Shown piece by piece: positions 34,807-44,016 of a stretch of 64,000 nucleotides of DNA (position 1 is the stretch's first letter; every line of letters begins with the position of its first letter). The translations under genes and the position numbers were made by a program. Under the pieces are notes generated by a model. The model was not told the origin of the DNA. It saw only the letters and a list, made by a program, of their open reading frames with translations, and made no database searches. Source of the DNA: DATGPD01 sp041398565 (lineage in GTDB: Bacteria; Planctomycetota; UBA1135; UBA2386). The DNA lies in NCBI GenBank assembly GCA_041398565.1, contig JAWKUN010000003.1:372001-436000 (forward strand), read 5' to 3'.

Positions 34807-36603
34807 TCAGATCCGGAAGCGGCCCACCAGCGCTTGCAGCTCCTGCGCGATCGTGCCGAGTCCGTGGCCCGCGACCCTCGTCTCGGCCGCGGCCCGTGCC
34901 GTCGTCTCGGCCTGCGCGTCGACCTCGGCGATGCTCTTGGTGATGCCGGCGCTCGCCGTTCCGCTCTCGGCGACGTTGCGGCTGACGGCTTCGACCGAGC
35001 GGGTGTTGTTGGCGAGGTTCTGGGCGATCTCCTGGGTCGCCGTGCGCTGCTCCGCCACCGACGAGGCGATCGCTCGCGATGCGGTGTTGACCCGCGCGAT
35101 CACGGCATCGATGTCGCCGATCGCCTGTACCGAGTCGCGGGTCGAGTCCTGAATGCGCTGGATGCGCTGGCGGATGTCCTGGGTCGCCTCCGCGGTCTGC
35201 TGCGCCAGGTCCTTGACCTCGCTGGCGACCACCGAGAAGCCCTTGCCGGCCTCGCCGGCCCGCGCCGCCTCGATGGTGGCGTTGAGCGCCAGCAGGTTGG
35301 TCTGCTCGGCGATGTCCTGGATGGTCTCGATGACACGGCCGATCTCGGTGGCGGCGGCCCCCAGCGCGCTCACCTTGTCGTTGCTGGCGCGGGTCAGGTC
35401 GGCGGCGCGGTCGGCGATGCTGGCGGTGTCTTCGGCGCTCGTCGCCACCTCCGCGATGCTGGCGGTGATCTCCTCGACGGCGGCGGCGACGGTGCGGAAC
35501 GTCGTGGCCATGGTCTCGCTCGACTCGCTGATGCCGCTCATGTTCGTCGTCATCTCCTCGGCCGCGGCGGCCACCTGCGACGAGCGCGCCCGCGACTGCT
35601 CGGCACCGTTCGCCATCTCGTCGGCGGTGGATCGCAGCTGTGCAGCCGCGCTGGTCATGTGCGCGACCTTCTCGGCGAGGGTGCCGATCGTCCCGTGCAA
35701 CGACGTCTGCAGGCTGCGCAGGCCGTCGGCGAGCTCGCCCACCTCGTCGTGCGACGCGACCGTGACGGCGTTGGTGAGGTCCCCCTCGGCCATCTTCGCG
35801 AACACCGCGCCGATCTGCCGCAAGGGGTTGACGATGGTGCGGCGCGTCAGCAGCGTGAACAAGGCGAGCCCCAGCGCGCACAGAACCACGCCGAGACCCG
35901 CCACGAGGAGGAGCCAGCCCCGCGACTCCGCCCGGATCGGTTCGAGCGGAGTGATGACCTCGTAGGCGCCATGGACGTCGCCGACCCGCCAGTTCTCCAT
36001 CGGCAGGCCGAGCGGATCGCGTCCGTCGCCGGCGAGAGACTGCGCCGGGTCGCCGTGGCACAGCATGCAGCCCTCGGACAAGCGGATGGCGTGCATGAAG
36101 TGCATCGAGTTGGTCGCGGGGTCGATGCGCGTGAGGTCCATCTCGCCGGAGCGCTTCACCTGATCGGTGAGGTCGCGGAGCATGTCGCTGCGGAACTTGC
36201 CGGCGACGGGGTCCTTGCTCGGGTCGTGGTCCTTGTTGCGGGCATCGAAGGCCGCGATCGCCAGCCGCAGGCCGGCGGCCTTGGCCGAGCCCCGGGCTGC
36301 CTCGATGCTGGCGATCACCGGCACCGTGGCGAAGAGCCGCGTGCGCCGGTAGTCGCCGCCGTTGCGCGCCATTTCCTGCTTGGCGTCGGCGGCGAGCGCA
36401 CGCACATCGATGGCACCGCTCTGGTGCATGCGCCCGACGTGCTCGCGCGCCTCTTCGGCGGCGCCGATGACCGCCTTGGCACGGTTCTGTGCGGCCTCGA
36501 GGGCTGCACCCTCGTGACGGACGAGCAAGACCCAACTGGTCGTACCGACCACCACGACCAGCGTCGCTCCGGCGATCAGACACAAGCGAGACTGTAGCTT
36601 CAC
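34807..36603 (-). CDS. Methyl-accepting chemotaxis protein with haem-c-type sensor domain
   Basis: The product has 598 residues. The first membrane helix is at about 6-26. The periplasmic part (27-225) matches the Tll0287-like/DUF3365 type and has a CxxCH haem-c attachment motif, Cys179-Met-Leu-Cys182-His183, in a GCMLCHGDP context. A second helix spans about 227-250, then HAMP and the signalling domain with the EQTNLLALNATIEAARAGEA tip. The start is GTG at 36603 with GGGAG upstream on the minus strand (36613-36617). A covalently bound haem would suit sensing of redox state, oxygen or a diatomic gas; this is inference from the motif. It converges on the other receptor gene. Confidence 0.92.
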   Translation of the reverse strand: MKLQSRLCLIAGATLVVVVGTTSWVLLVRHEGAALEAAQNRAKAVIGAAEEAREHVGRMHQSGAIDVRALAADAKQEMARNGGDYRRTRLFATVPVIASIEAARGSAKAAGLRLAIAAFDARNKDHDPSKDPVAGKFRSDMLRDLTDQVKRSGEMDLTRIDPATNSMHFMHAIRLSEGCMLCHGDPAQSLAGDGRDPLGLPMENWRVGDVHGAYEVITPLEPIRAESRGWLLLVAGLGVVLCALGLALFTLLTRRTIVNPLRQIGAVFAKMAEGDLTNAVTVASHDEVGELADGLRSLQTSLHGTIGTLAEKVAHMTSAAAQLRSTADEMANGAEQSRARSSQVAAAAEEMTTNMSGISESSETMATTFRTVAAAVEEITASIAEVATSAEDTASIADRAADLTRASNDKVSALGAAATEIGRVIETIQDIAEQTNLLALNATIEAARAGEAGKGFSVVASEVKDLAQQTAEATQDIRQRIQRIQDSTRDSVQAIGDIDAVIARVNTASRAIASSVAEQRTATQEIAQNLANNTRSVEAVSRNVAESGTASAGITKSIAEVDAQAETTARAAAETRVAGHGLGTIAQELQALVGRFRI

Positions 36604-36730
36604 GTAGTCACTCCCGACGTCTGGCAGCGCTCGAGAGCAGCTCGGGCCCGGCGTCGCGCGACGCCTCACGCACGGGGCATCCCGGGCGACGCCTCGGCTC
36701 TCTCCGACTCACTTCACCGCGCGTTTCATC

Positions 36731-36879
36731 GACCGGATACAGGCGGCGGCCTGAGTCCGGTCTCGTCGTCGCGGCCGTGGCTTCCGGTGCCGCTGGAACC
36801 GGGCGAGCTCAGCGCCTTTGCAGCGGAACGACATCGCCGAAATCGCGCACGGCGCAAGGAGTCGCCGCACTTGCAGCCC
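36731..36879 (+). repeat. Structured intergenic repeat, right-half copy E, with unrelated hairpin
   Basis: GGCT (36779-36782) with AGCC (36875-36878), around a GTGC/GCAC inner pair, repeats the P4 hairpin of the family, and the central GCGGAACGACATCGCCGAAATCGCGC matches copy A. The left half of the family is not recognisable. In its place GACCGGA (36731-36737) pairs with TCCGGTC (36756-36762) around CAGGC/GCCTG. It lies in the divergent gap 36604-37103, before cheA. The remaining bases of the gap show only the cheA Shine-Dalgarno. Confidence 0.55.
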
Positions 36880-37103
36880 ATGGTGACTCAGCCGTGAAGG
36901 CGTGACGCGACAAGGGACGCAGCACGCCTGTCGGACCCGAGCTCCGGACTGAAAGGGGCTTCGGTTCCCGCCTCGACGCGACCGATACAGCCAGTGGTTG
37001 ATGGAGCGTCGATGAAGCGGTGCATCGGAGCGGCGCTGCGGGCCCGAACACGGTTCGCAAGCGCAGTCGGATCCGCGAGCGGCGGCAGCGGGGGAGCAAC
37101 ACG

Positions 37104-40100
37104 GTGAACCTACAGGGTGAGGACGATCTCGTTCGCGACTTCGTGACCGAAGCGAAGGAGCACCTGGAGTCGGTCGAGACCGACCTCCTTCGGCTCGAGC
37201 AGGACCTCGCGCACGCCGATGCCGACACCGTCAACCGTCTGTTCCGTTCGGTCCACTCGGTAAAGGGTGCGGCCGGCTTCCTCGGCTTCGGGCAGGTACA
37301 GAAGCTGTCGCACGTGCTCGAGGGGACCCTCGATCTCGTGCGCAAGGACCAGCTGGCCCCGACCCACGACCTCGTCGACGTCCTGCTGCAGGCGGTCGAT
37401 CAACTCGGTGCCCTGGTCGCCGACATCACCGCGTCCGAGGCCTCCGACATCGAGGCGAACGTGCAGCGCCTGCAGGGCTTCCTGCCCGGCATGCGTCCGG
37501 TCGCGCTGGAGACCCGACTCGAGCTGATCCCGCGCCCCATCCACCGCGACGGCGACTCCGAGCCCCTCCTCACGGCAACCGAAGAAGAGGTGGCGATCTG
37601 GACCGCGGGCGGCCGCCGCCTCTGGCGGCTCACCGTGCCGCTGGCGGCAATCAGCCTGGCCACCGGCAAGGAGATCAGCGAGATCCCGATGCTGCTGGCG
37701 ACGCTGGGCGACGTCGTGCGCGGCGCGACCCGACTCATCGAGTACGTCGAAGGCAACCGGCCATCGCTGCAGCCGGTGCACCTGGTCCTGGTGTCGGCGG
37801 CCGACGAGAACGAGATCGCGCGGGTGCTCGGGCTCGAACTCGACTTCATCGAGACCATCGTGGTGCAGCCGATGGGGCGGGCCGACGCGCCGGCGCTCGC
37901 GGCGCGCAGCGCCGAGCCCGCACCGGTGGCCGAGGCGAGCGTCGGCATCGGCGCGGACGTGCCGCCGGCCGCGGCGTCGGAGCGAGCGCCCGCCACGGCA
38001 TCCACGCCCAAGGCGGCGCGCTCCGAGGGCGACCCGCACGGCGAGTCCATCCGCGTCGCCGTCGGCGTGCTCGACCGCCTGATGAACCTCTCCGGCGAGC
38101 TCGTCCTCGGCCGCAACCAGCTCCTGCAGGCCATCGGCGCCGGCGGCGCCGTCGAGACCATCGCCGCGCGCCTGAGCCAGGTGGTGAGCGAGACGCAGGA
38201 AGTGGTCATGCAGACGCGCATGCAGCCGGTCGGCAACCTGTTCGGCCGCTTCCCGCGCATCGTGCGCGACCTCGCCGCTCGCCTCGGCAAGTCGTGCGCG
38301 CTCGAGGTCGAGGGCAAGGAGGTCGAGCTGGACCGCTCCCTCCTGGAGGCCTTGACCGACCCCATGACGCACCTGGTGCGCAATGCCCTCGACCACGGCA
38401 TCGAGGCACCCGACGTACGCGAACGAGTCGGCAAGTCGCGCGAAGGAACGCTGTTCATGCGCGCGGCGCACCAGGGTGGCGACGTGCGCATCGAGATCCG
38501 CGACGACGGCCGCGGCATCGACCACGAGATGCTGCGGCGCAAGGTGGTCGAGAAGGGCTTGATGACGGTCGAAGAGGCGCGCGCCCTGTCGGCCACCGAC
38601 GCCGTCCATCTCATCTTCCATCCGGGCTTCTCGACCGCCGAGACGGTGACCGACGTGAGCGGTCGTGGCGTCGGCATGGACGTCGTGCGCTCCAACGTCG
38701 AGCGTCTCGGCGGCAGCGTCGACGTCGACACCAGGCTCGGACAGGGGACGACCTTCTCGGTCACGCTGCCGCTGACTCTCGCCATCCTGCCGGCGCTGGT
38801 GGTGAGCAACGGTGAGCAACGCTACGTCATTCCACAGGCGAACGTCGCCGAGCTGGTCCGCTTGCGCAACGACGAGGTGGCCGAGCGCGTCGTGCGCATC
38901 GGCGGCCGCGACATCCTGCGCTTGCGTGGCGCGCTGCTGCCGCTCGTGCATCTCACCGAGGTCCTCGCCGCCAACGACGCGGCGACCGACGACGGCGCCA
39001 GCCGAGTGTGGAACGTGCTGGTGATCGCCAGCGGCGCCCTGCGCTACGGCCTCGTGGTCAGCGCACCGCCGGACGCCGAGGAAATCGTGGTCAAGCCGCT
39101 GGGCCGCCACCTCAAACGCTGCCGCGAGTACAGCGGGGCGACGATCCTGGGCGATGGACGGGTGGCGCTGATCCTCGACGTCGCCGGTCTGCCCGAGCTC
39201 ATGGAGCTGTCCAGCGTTGCCGATGAGATCGCGACGCGCGCGACGCAGGCGCCCACCGAGACGGTCGAGAGCACCGAGGTGGTGCTGCTGTGCAACCATC
39301 CGACCGAGACCTTCGCCGTGCCCCTGTGCCTCGTTCGCCGCATCCAGCGTCTGCGGCGCGATCAGGTGCAGCAGATCGGGCGCGAGCTGGTGTTCGCCAC
39401 CGATGCGCGCGTGCTGCCGCTGATGCGGCTGTCCGACGTGATGAGCGCGCTGGCGGCCGACGACTTCGAGCGCTGCTACCTGCTGGTGCTCAAGGTCGGC
39501 GACCAGGAAGTCGGCCTCATCGCGCCGATCCTGCTGGATGTGCGCCGCATCGACTCTGCCATCGACGACCGCACGCTGGTGGAGCCGGGTGTCCTCGGCA
39601 GCTTCCAGATGGGCGAGCGGGGCACGGTGCGCCTGCTCGACGTCACGACCCTGGCGACGCGCGCGTTGCCGCATCTGTGCCAGCCGGCACCGACGCCGCC
39701 GCCGGCGACCGCTACCGACGAATCGACGTCGGCGCCCAGCAAGATCCTGCTGGCCGAGGACTCCACGTTCTTCCGGGCGCACGTGCAGCGCATCCTCGAG
39801 TCGGCCGGGTTCGTCGTCGAGGCGACCGAAGACGGCGAGGAGGCATGGGTGGCCATGAACGACCACGGCTCCGACTTCGCGCTGGTGTTGACCGACGTGG
39901 AGATGCCGCGCTGCGACGGCCTCGAGCTGACTCGGCGCATCCGCGGCGACCAGCGCTTCGCCGGTACGCGGGTGATCGCGTTGACGTCGCTGTCGAGCGA
40001 CCAGGCCGTCGCCGACGGCCGGGCGGCGGGAGTCGACGAGTACCTGGTCAAGCTCGACGACGCCGAGCTGGTCAGCGCGGTGCATCGCAACGTCGGGAGG

Positions 40101-40109
40101 TTGGCATGA
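37104..40109 (+). CDS. cheA: Hybrid chemotaxis histidine kinase CheA with two CheW domains and receiver
   Basis: The product has 1001 residues. Order: HPt domain with phosphorylatable His51 in a SVHSVKGAAGF context; a P2-like region (about 165-290); a low-complexity linker; dimerisation domain; HATPase domain with HLVRNALDHGIE (N box), DDGRGID (G1) and VSGRGVGMDVV (G2); two CheW-like domains in tandem; and a C-terminal receiver (880-1001) with phosphoacceptor Asp931 and Lys983. It senses receptor state and phosphorylates receivers. The GTG start at 37104 is supported by GGGGAG at 37091-37096. It is followed by overlapping cheW, then cheB and cheR. The fused receiver is unusual for classical flagellar systems and more common in alternative chemosensory systems. 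Confidence 0.95.
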   Translation: MNLQGEDDLVRDFVTEAKEHLESVETDLLRLEQDLAHADADTVNRLFRSVHSVKGAAGFLGFGQVQKLSHVLEGTLDLVRKDQLAPTHDLVDVLLQAVDQLGALVADITASEASDIEANVQRLQGFLPGMRPVALETRLELIPRPIHRDGDSEPLLTATEEEVAIWTAGGRRLWRLTVPLAAISLATGKEISEIPMLLATLGDVVRGATRLIEYVEGNRPSLQPVHLVLVSAADENEIARVLGLELDFIETIVVQPMGRADAPALAARSAEPAPVAEASVGIGADVPPAAASERAPATASTPKAARSEGDPHGESIRVAVGVLDRLMNLSGELVLGRNQLLQAIGAGGAVETIAARLSQVVSETQEVVMQTRMQPVGNLFGRFPRIVRDLAARLGKSCALEVEGKEVELDRSLLEALTDPMTHLVRNALDHGIEAPDVRERVGKSREGTLFMRAAHQGGDVRIEIRDDGRGIDHEMLRRKVVEKGLMTVEEARALSATDAVHLIFHPGFSTAETVTDVSGRGVGMDVVRSNVERLGGSVDVDTRLGQGTTFSVTLPLTLAILPALVVSNGEQRYVIPQANVAELVRLRNDEVAERVVRIGGRDILRLRGALLPLVHLTEVLAANDAATDDGASRVWNVLVIASGALRYGLVVSAPPDAEEIVVKPLGRHLKRCREYSGATILGDGRVALILDVAGLPELMELSSVADEIATRATQAPTETVESTEVVLLCNHPTETFAVPLCLVRRIQRLRRDQVQQIGRELVFATDARVLPLMRLSDVMSALAADDFERCYLLVLKVGDQEVGLIAPILLDVRRIDSAIDDRTLVEPGVLGSFQMGERGTVRLLDVTTLATRALPHLCQPAPTPPPATATDESTSAPSKILLAEDSTFFRAHVQRILESAGFVVEATEDGEEAWVAMNDHGSDFALVLTDVEMPRCDGLELTRRIRGDQRFAGTRVIALTSLSSDQAVADGRAAGVDEYLVKLDDAELVSAVHRNVGRLA

Positions 40110-40558
40110 GCGAGAACAAGACCTACGTTTCTTGTCGCGTCGACAGCGTCCTGCTCGGCATCGACCTCGGGCGGGTGCGCGAGATCAACCGCACGGTCGA
40201 CGTCACACCGGTGCCGCGTACCAATGACGCCGTGCGCGGGCTGGTCAATCTGCGCGGCGAGCTGGTGACGGTGCTCGACCTCGGCCAGCTGTTGCTGGGC
40301 AAGCCGTCGAGCCTGCAGCGCACCAGCCGCAACGTCATCCTGCGCACCGAGGACGAATCCGTGGGCTTGCTGGTCGACTGGGTCGGCGACGTGGTGGAAG
40401 CCGCCGGCAAGAAGATCGAGCCGGTACCGTTCGAGGTGCACGGCATGGACGCAGGCATGTTCGCCGGCGTCATCCAACTGGACAGTGGCTTGATGGTGGT
40501 GCTCGACGTCGATGCCGTGACGCAGCCCGCCGAAGCCCGGGAGCGCGGGACGAGCTGA
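40106..40558 (+). CDS. cheW: Chemotaxis coupling protein CheW
   Basis: The product has 150 residues, the normal size of a single CheW domain. It couples receptors to CheA in the membrane-linked signalling array. The expected SH3-like strands are visible: YVSCRVDSVLLGIDLGRVRE, then PVPRTNDAVRGLVNLRGELV, VTVLDLGQLL and GLLVDWVGDVVE. The ATG at 40106 overlaps the cheA stop (ATGA). CheA itself already has two CheW-like domains, so three such modules are made from this operon. It is followed by cheB after 7 bp. Confidence 0.95.
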   Translation: MSENKTYVSCRVDSVLLGIDLGRVREINRTVDVTPVPRTNDAVRGLVNLRGELVTVLDLGQLLLGKPSSLQRTSRNVILRTEDESVGLLVDWVGDVVEAAGKKIEPVPFEVHGMDAGMFAGVIQLDSGLMVVLDVDAVTQPAEARERGTS

Positions 40559-40565
40559 AACGAGC

Positions 40566-41621
40566 ATGGTCGACGGCGCACGAGTGCTGGTGGTGGGCAA
40601 GGACGTCCACGTTCGCCAGGCCCTGGCGGCGGCGTTGGCTGCCCTGCCGGGCGTCGAGGTCGTGGGGTCGGCCACCAACGCGCGCACCGGCATGGCGAAG
40701 GCCGAGATGTACCGACCCGACGCGTTCGTCGTCGATGTCGACAGCGAGACCGCTGCCGAAGACCTCGAGGCGGTGCGCCAGGATTTGCACCAGCGGCGCG
40801 TGGTCCTGGTGTCGGCCGACGTGGGCAAGGCGGCGACGGAGGGACTCGTCGACGTGGTGGCGCGGCCGCCGCTGCAGGCGGGGGCCGTGCTCGACGAGTT
40901 CCTCGACGAGGTGCACCGGCGTGTTCGCGGCGAGGGTGGCCGGCGTCCGCGGCACGCGCGCAGCGAGCCCGCCGCCCCCGTCGCTGCCCGGCCGCTGCCG
41001 CCGAAGCCGCCGCCGCCTTGCCGGCGCGGTCCTCGCCTGCGCCCCAAGGTGGTGGGGATCGGCATCTCCACGGGCGGACCGCCGGCGCTCAACGCGATGT
41101 TGCCCTGTCTGCCGGCTTCCTTTCCGCTCCCCATCCTCGTCGTGCAGCACATGCCGCCGACCTTCACCGCCTCGCTCGCCGACTCGCTGAACCGGGTGTG
41201 CAAGCTGCGCGTGCGCGAGGCCAAGGCCGGCGATCCGTTGTCCGCCGGCGAGATCCTCATCGCTCCGGGTGGTCGGCACATGCGAGTGGCGACTTCGGAG
41301 TCCGGCAACGTGGTCCGCCTCACCGACGATCCGCCCGAGTGCTCGTGTCGGCCGTCGGTCGACTACTTGTTCCGTTCGCTCGGCGAGGTCTACGGCGGCC
41401 ACACGCTCGCCGTCGTCATGACCGGCATGGGCGAGGACGGCCTGGCCTCGTGTCGCCAACTCGCCGGCCTCGGCGCGACGATCTACGCCCAGGACAAGGA
41501 GACGAGCACCGTGTTCGGCATGCCGCGAGGTCTGGTCGAGGAGGGCCTCGCCGACGCGGTCTTGCCGCTCGATCAGATCGCCGACGCGATCTTGGCCAAG
41601 GCGATGACGGTGGGACTGTGA
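40566..41621 (+). CDS. cheB: Chemotaxis protein-glutamate methylesterase CheB with degenerate receiver
   Basis: The product has 351 residues. The methylesterase domain is intact: catalytic Ser168 in GISTGG, His195 in VQHMPP and Asp291 in TGMGEDG. It removes methyl groups from receptor glutamates. The receiver domain is eroded: the acidic pair that binds magnesium is Gly11-Lys12, and the conserved C-terminal Lys is replaced in VARPP. The phosphoacceptor position Asp57 is still present in VVDVDS, but the MPxMDG segment after it is gone. Phosphorylation-driven activation is therefore doubtful. A Pro/Arg-rich linker joins the domains. The stop overlaps the cheR start by four bases. Confidence 0.93.
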   Translation: MVDGARVLVVGKDVHVRQALAAALAALPGVEVVGSATNARTGMAKAEMYRPDAFVVDVDSETAAEDLEAVRQDLHQRRVVLVSADVGKAATEGLVDVVARPPLQAGAVLDEFLDEVHRRVRGEGGRRPRHARSEPAAPVAARPLPPKPPPPCRRGPRLRPKVVGIGISTGGPPALNAMLPCLPASFPLPILVVQHMPPTFTASLADSLNRVCKLRVREAKAGDPLSAGEILIAPGGRHMRVATSESGNVVRLTDDPPECSCRPSVDYLFRSLGEVYGGHTLAVVMTGMGEDGLASCRQLAGLGATIYAQDKETSTVFGMPRGLVEEGLADAVLPLDQIADAILAKAMTVGL

Positions 41622-42466
41622 TCAAGGTCGCGAACGGGGAGATGCCGTTGATGCAGAAGATGGCGCGGGAGCTCACCGGCTTCGCGTTGGCCGGCTCCAA
41701 GACCTACCTGGTCGAGAATCGTCTCGGCCCGATCGCCGAGCGCCACGGCTGCAAGACCTACCAAGAGTTGTACTTCAAGATCCGCTACGGCCAGGACAAG
41801 GTCTTGCTGCAGGAGGTCGTCGACGCGATCACCACGCACGAGACTCAGTTCTTCCGCGACGCGACTCCGTTCGATGCACTGCAGTTCAAGGTGCTTCCGG
41901 AGGTGCTGGATGCGCGCGGCAAGACCAGCGCCCCCAAGCGACTGCGGATCTGGTCGGCGGCGTGCAGCACCGGCCAGGAGCCCTACAGCATCGGCATGGT
42001 GCTGCACGACTTGCTGCCGAGTCCGGAGACCTGGGACGTGGAGATCCTGGCGACCGACATCGCCGACGCCACCTTGGCCACGGCGCAGGCGGCGACCTAC
42101 GCCGGCATCGACCTCGAGCGCAGCGGCCGGCCCAAGATGTCGAAGTACCTGGAGCGCGCCGCCGGGGGCATGCGCGTCGTCGAGTCGGTGCGGCGCATGG
42201 TGAAGTTCCGGCGGCTCAACCTCATCGAGCCGTTCGCGGCGATGGGGCCGTTCGACGTGGTGTTCCTGCGCAACGTGCTGATCTACTTCGACGCCGCCAC
42301 GAAGGTCGACATCCTGCGGCGGACGCACGCGGTGATGCAGCCGTGGGGCGTGTTGTTCCTCGGTTCCACCGAGAACATGGTGGACGTCGATGCCGGCTTC
42401 GTCAGCCAAGAGCACTGCCGCGCGACGATGTACCGCGTCGGGCGGGGGCGGCCGCTCAAGGTCTGA
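41618..42466 (+). CDS. cheR: Chemotaxis protein methyltransferase CheR
   Basis: The product has 282 residues. The N-terminal helical domain contains HETQFFRD; the SAM-binding motif is WSAACSTGQEPYSIGM; a later ILATDIADATLATAQ stretch and DVVFLRNVLIYFD complete the CheR pattern. It methylates receptor glutamates and so adapts the two receptors encoded upstream. The GTG at 41618 overlaps the cheB stop (GTGA); an ATG at 41642 is an alternative start. Its end overlaps the end of the convergent nhaA gene by 11 bp, which is odd but common in dense genomes. Confidence 0.95.
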   Translation: MIKVANGEMPLMQKMARELTGFALAGSKTYLVENRLGPIAERHGCKTYQELYFKIRYGQDKVLLQEVVDAITTHETQFFRDATPFDALQFKVLPEVLDARGKTSAPKRLRIWSAACSTGQEPYSIGMVLHDLLPSPETWDVEILATDIADATLATAQAATYAGIDLERSGRPKMSKYLERAAGGMRVVESVRRMVKFRRLNLIEPFAAMGPFDVVFLRNVLIYFDAATKVDILRRTHAVMQPWGVLFLGSTENMVDVDAGFVSQEHCRATMYRVGRGRPLKV

Positions 42467-43841
42467 CGGTTGCGGCGCCGCGCGACCGCGGCAGGAGCCG
42501 CCCCAGGCCCAAGCCGAAGGTCGCGGCGACCGCCGACGCGACGACCACCGCGAAACGGGCGATCTCGAGTTCGGCGCCGTCCTGGAATGCGAGCGACGCC
42601 ACGAACAGCGACATCGTGAAGCCGACGCCGCTCACCGCGCCGGCGACCAGGAGGCCTCGGGTGGCGACGCCGTCCGGTGCCACGGCCCAGCCCAGACGCA
42701 ACGTCAGCCAGGAGGTGGCGAAGATACCCACGGTCTTGCCCGCCACGAGGCCGACGGAGACCGCCAGCAAGAGCGGCACGGCAGCCGGCGCGTCCCATTG
42801 CAGCGCGTCCAGCGACACGCCGGCGTTGGCGACGGCGAAGATCGGCATCACGCCGAAGGCGACCCACGGGTGCAGCGCGTGCTCGATCCGCTCGCCCGGC
42901 GCCTTGGCCTCGCGCCGTGCCACGTCCACCCGATCCAGGGCGTCGGCGAACCGATCGCCATCGTCGGGGTGCTCGGCGGTCGCCTCGAGGGCGCGCTGGG
43001 TGGTGGCGACGAAGCCCTGGCGACCGTACCACGGCCGCATCGGCGTCATCATTCCGACGATGACGCCGGCGATGGTCGGATGGACGCCTGCCTGGAGAAC
43101 GCCGACCCACACCACCGCACCCGGCAAGACGTACAGCCAGGGGGTGCGGATGGCCAGCCACTGGAACGCGCGGATCGCGAACACGCCGGCGACCGCCGTG
43201 ACCAGCCCCGGCCACTGCACGCCGGCCGTGTAGAAGAGCGCGATGATCACGATCGCACCGAGGTCGTCGATGATCGCCAGCGCCAACAGGAAGATGCGCA
43301 GCGAGGGGGGCACACGGGCGCCGAGCAGCGCCAGGATCCCCACCGCGAAGGCGATGTCGGTGGCCATCGGGATGCCCCAGCCGGCGGTGATGCTGTCGTG
43401 GCCGCGCGCGAACAGCAGGAAGATGGCCGCCGGCAACAGCATGCCGCCGAGCGCCGCGGCGAGGGGGAGCGCCGCGCGCCGCAGGTCCTGCAGCTCGCCG
43501 GTGTAGACCTCGCGCTTGATCTCGAGGCCGACGACGAAGAAGAACACGACCATCAGCACGTCGTTGACCACGAAGTGCAGGGTCGGCTCGACGCGCCAGG
43601 TGCCGATGCCGAGCACCAACTTGGTGTGCCAGAGCGCGTGGTAGGAGTGTTGCCAGGGCGAGTTGGCCCAGATCAGCGCGATCGCCGCCGCGACCATGAG
43701 CACGATGCCGCTGGAAGCGGACACCGACAGGAAGCGGTCGATCGGCGCCAGCAGCTGGCGGGCGACCTGCTGCAGCGCGGGAGATGCCTCGGGCGGCAGG
43801 TCGGCGACGCGGCCGACAGGGGAGGAAGGGGGGCGAGACAT
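42456..43841 (-). CDS. nhaA: Na+/H+ antiporter NhaA
   Basis: The product has 461 residues with about twelve membrane segments, typical of NhaA. Characteristic parts are VNDVLMVVFFFVVGLEIKRE, GWGIPMATDIAFAVGILALL (the core with the unwound helix), FLLALAIIDDLGAIVIIALF with the two essential Asp residues, and GVMPIFAVANAGVSLD. It exchanges sodium for protons at the inner membrane. The frame is open past the chosen ATG at 43841, which begins the family N-terminus. The C-terminus overlaps cheR by 11 bp on the other strand. No regulator is adjacent. Confidence 0.96.
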   Translation of the reverse strand: MSRPPSSPVGRVADLPPEASPALQQVARQLLAPIDRFLSVSASSGIVLMVAAAIALIWANSPWQHSYHALWHTKLVLGIGTWRVEPTLHFVVNDVLMVVFFFVVGLEIKREVYTGELQDLRRAALPLAAALGGMLLPAAIFLLFARGHDSITAGWGIPMATDIAFAVGILALLGARVPPSLRIFLLALAIIDDLGAIVIIALFYTAGVQWPGLVTAVAGVFAIRAFQWLAIRTPWLYVLPGAVVWVGVLQAGVHPTIAGVIVGMMTPMRPWYGRQGFVATTQRALEATAEHPDDGDRFADALDRVDVARREAKAPGERIEHALHPWVAFGVMPIFAVANAGVSLDALQWDAPAAVPLLLAVSVGLVAGKTVGIFATSWLTLRLGWAVAPDGVATRGLLVAGAVSGVGFTMSLFVASLAFQDGAELEIARFAVVVASAVAATFGLGLGRLLPRSRGAATVRP

Positions 43842-44016
43842 CGGTCGGCGGGTCAAGGTTAGTCCGGATGCCGCGCGGTTGCCGGACTGCCGTCTCGCCG
43901 ACCTGGCGCGTCGGCGGCATGAGGAGTCGGGGCGCTGCGTGCAGTCGGCCTGTGCCGAGACCGCTCGCCGTGGCCCCGGCGCGGCTGGGGCGGCGAGGGG
44001 CTGAGCTTGCTCGCGG

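Noticed and set aside
31889..36583. A 1564-codon open frame on the minus strand across both chemoreceptor genes
   Set aside because: It is antisense to the plus-strand receptor and in another frame of the minus-strand receptor. Its translation is Arg/His/Asp-rich low complexity with no domain. Two well-supported receptor genes explain the region.
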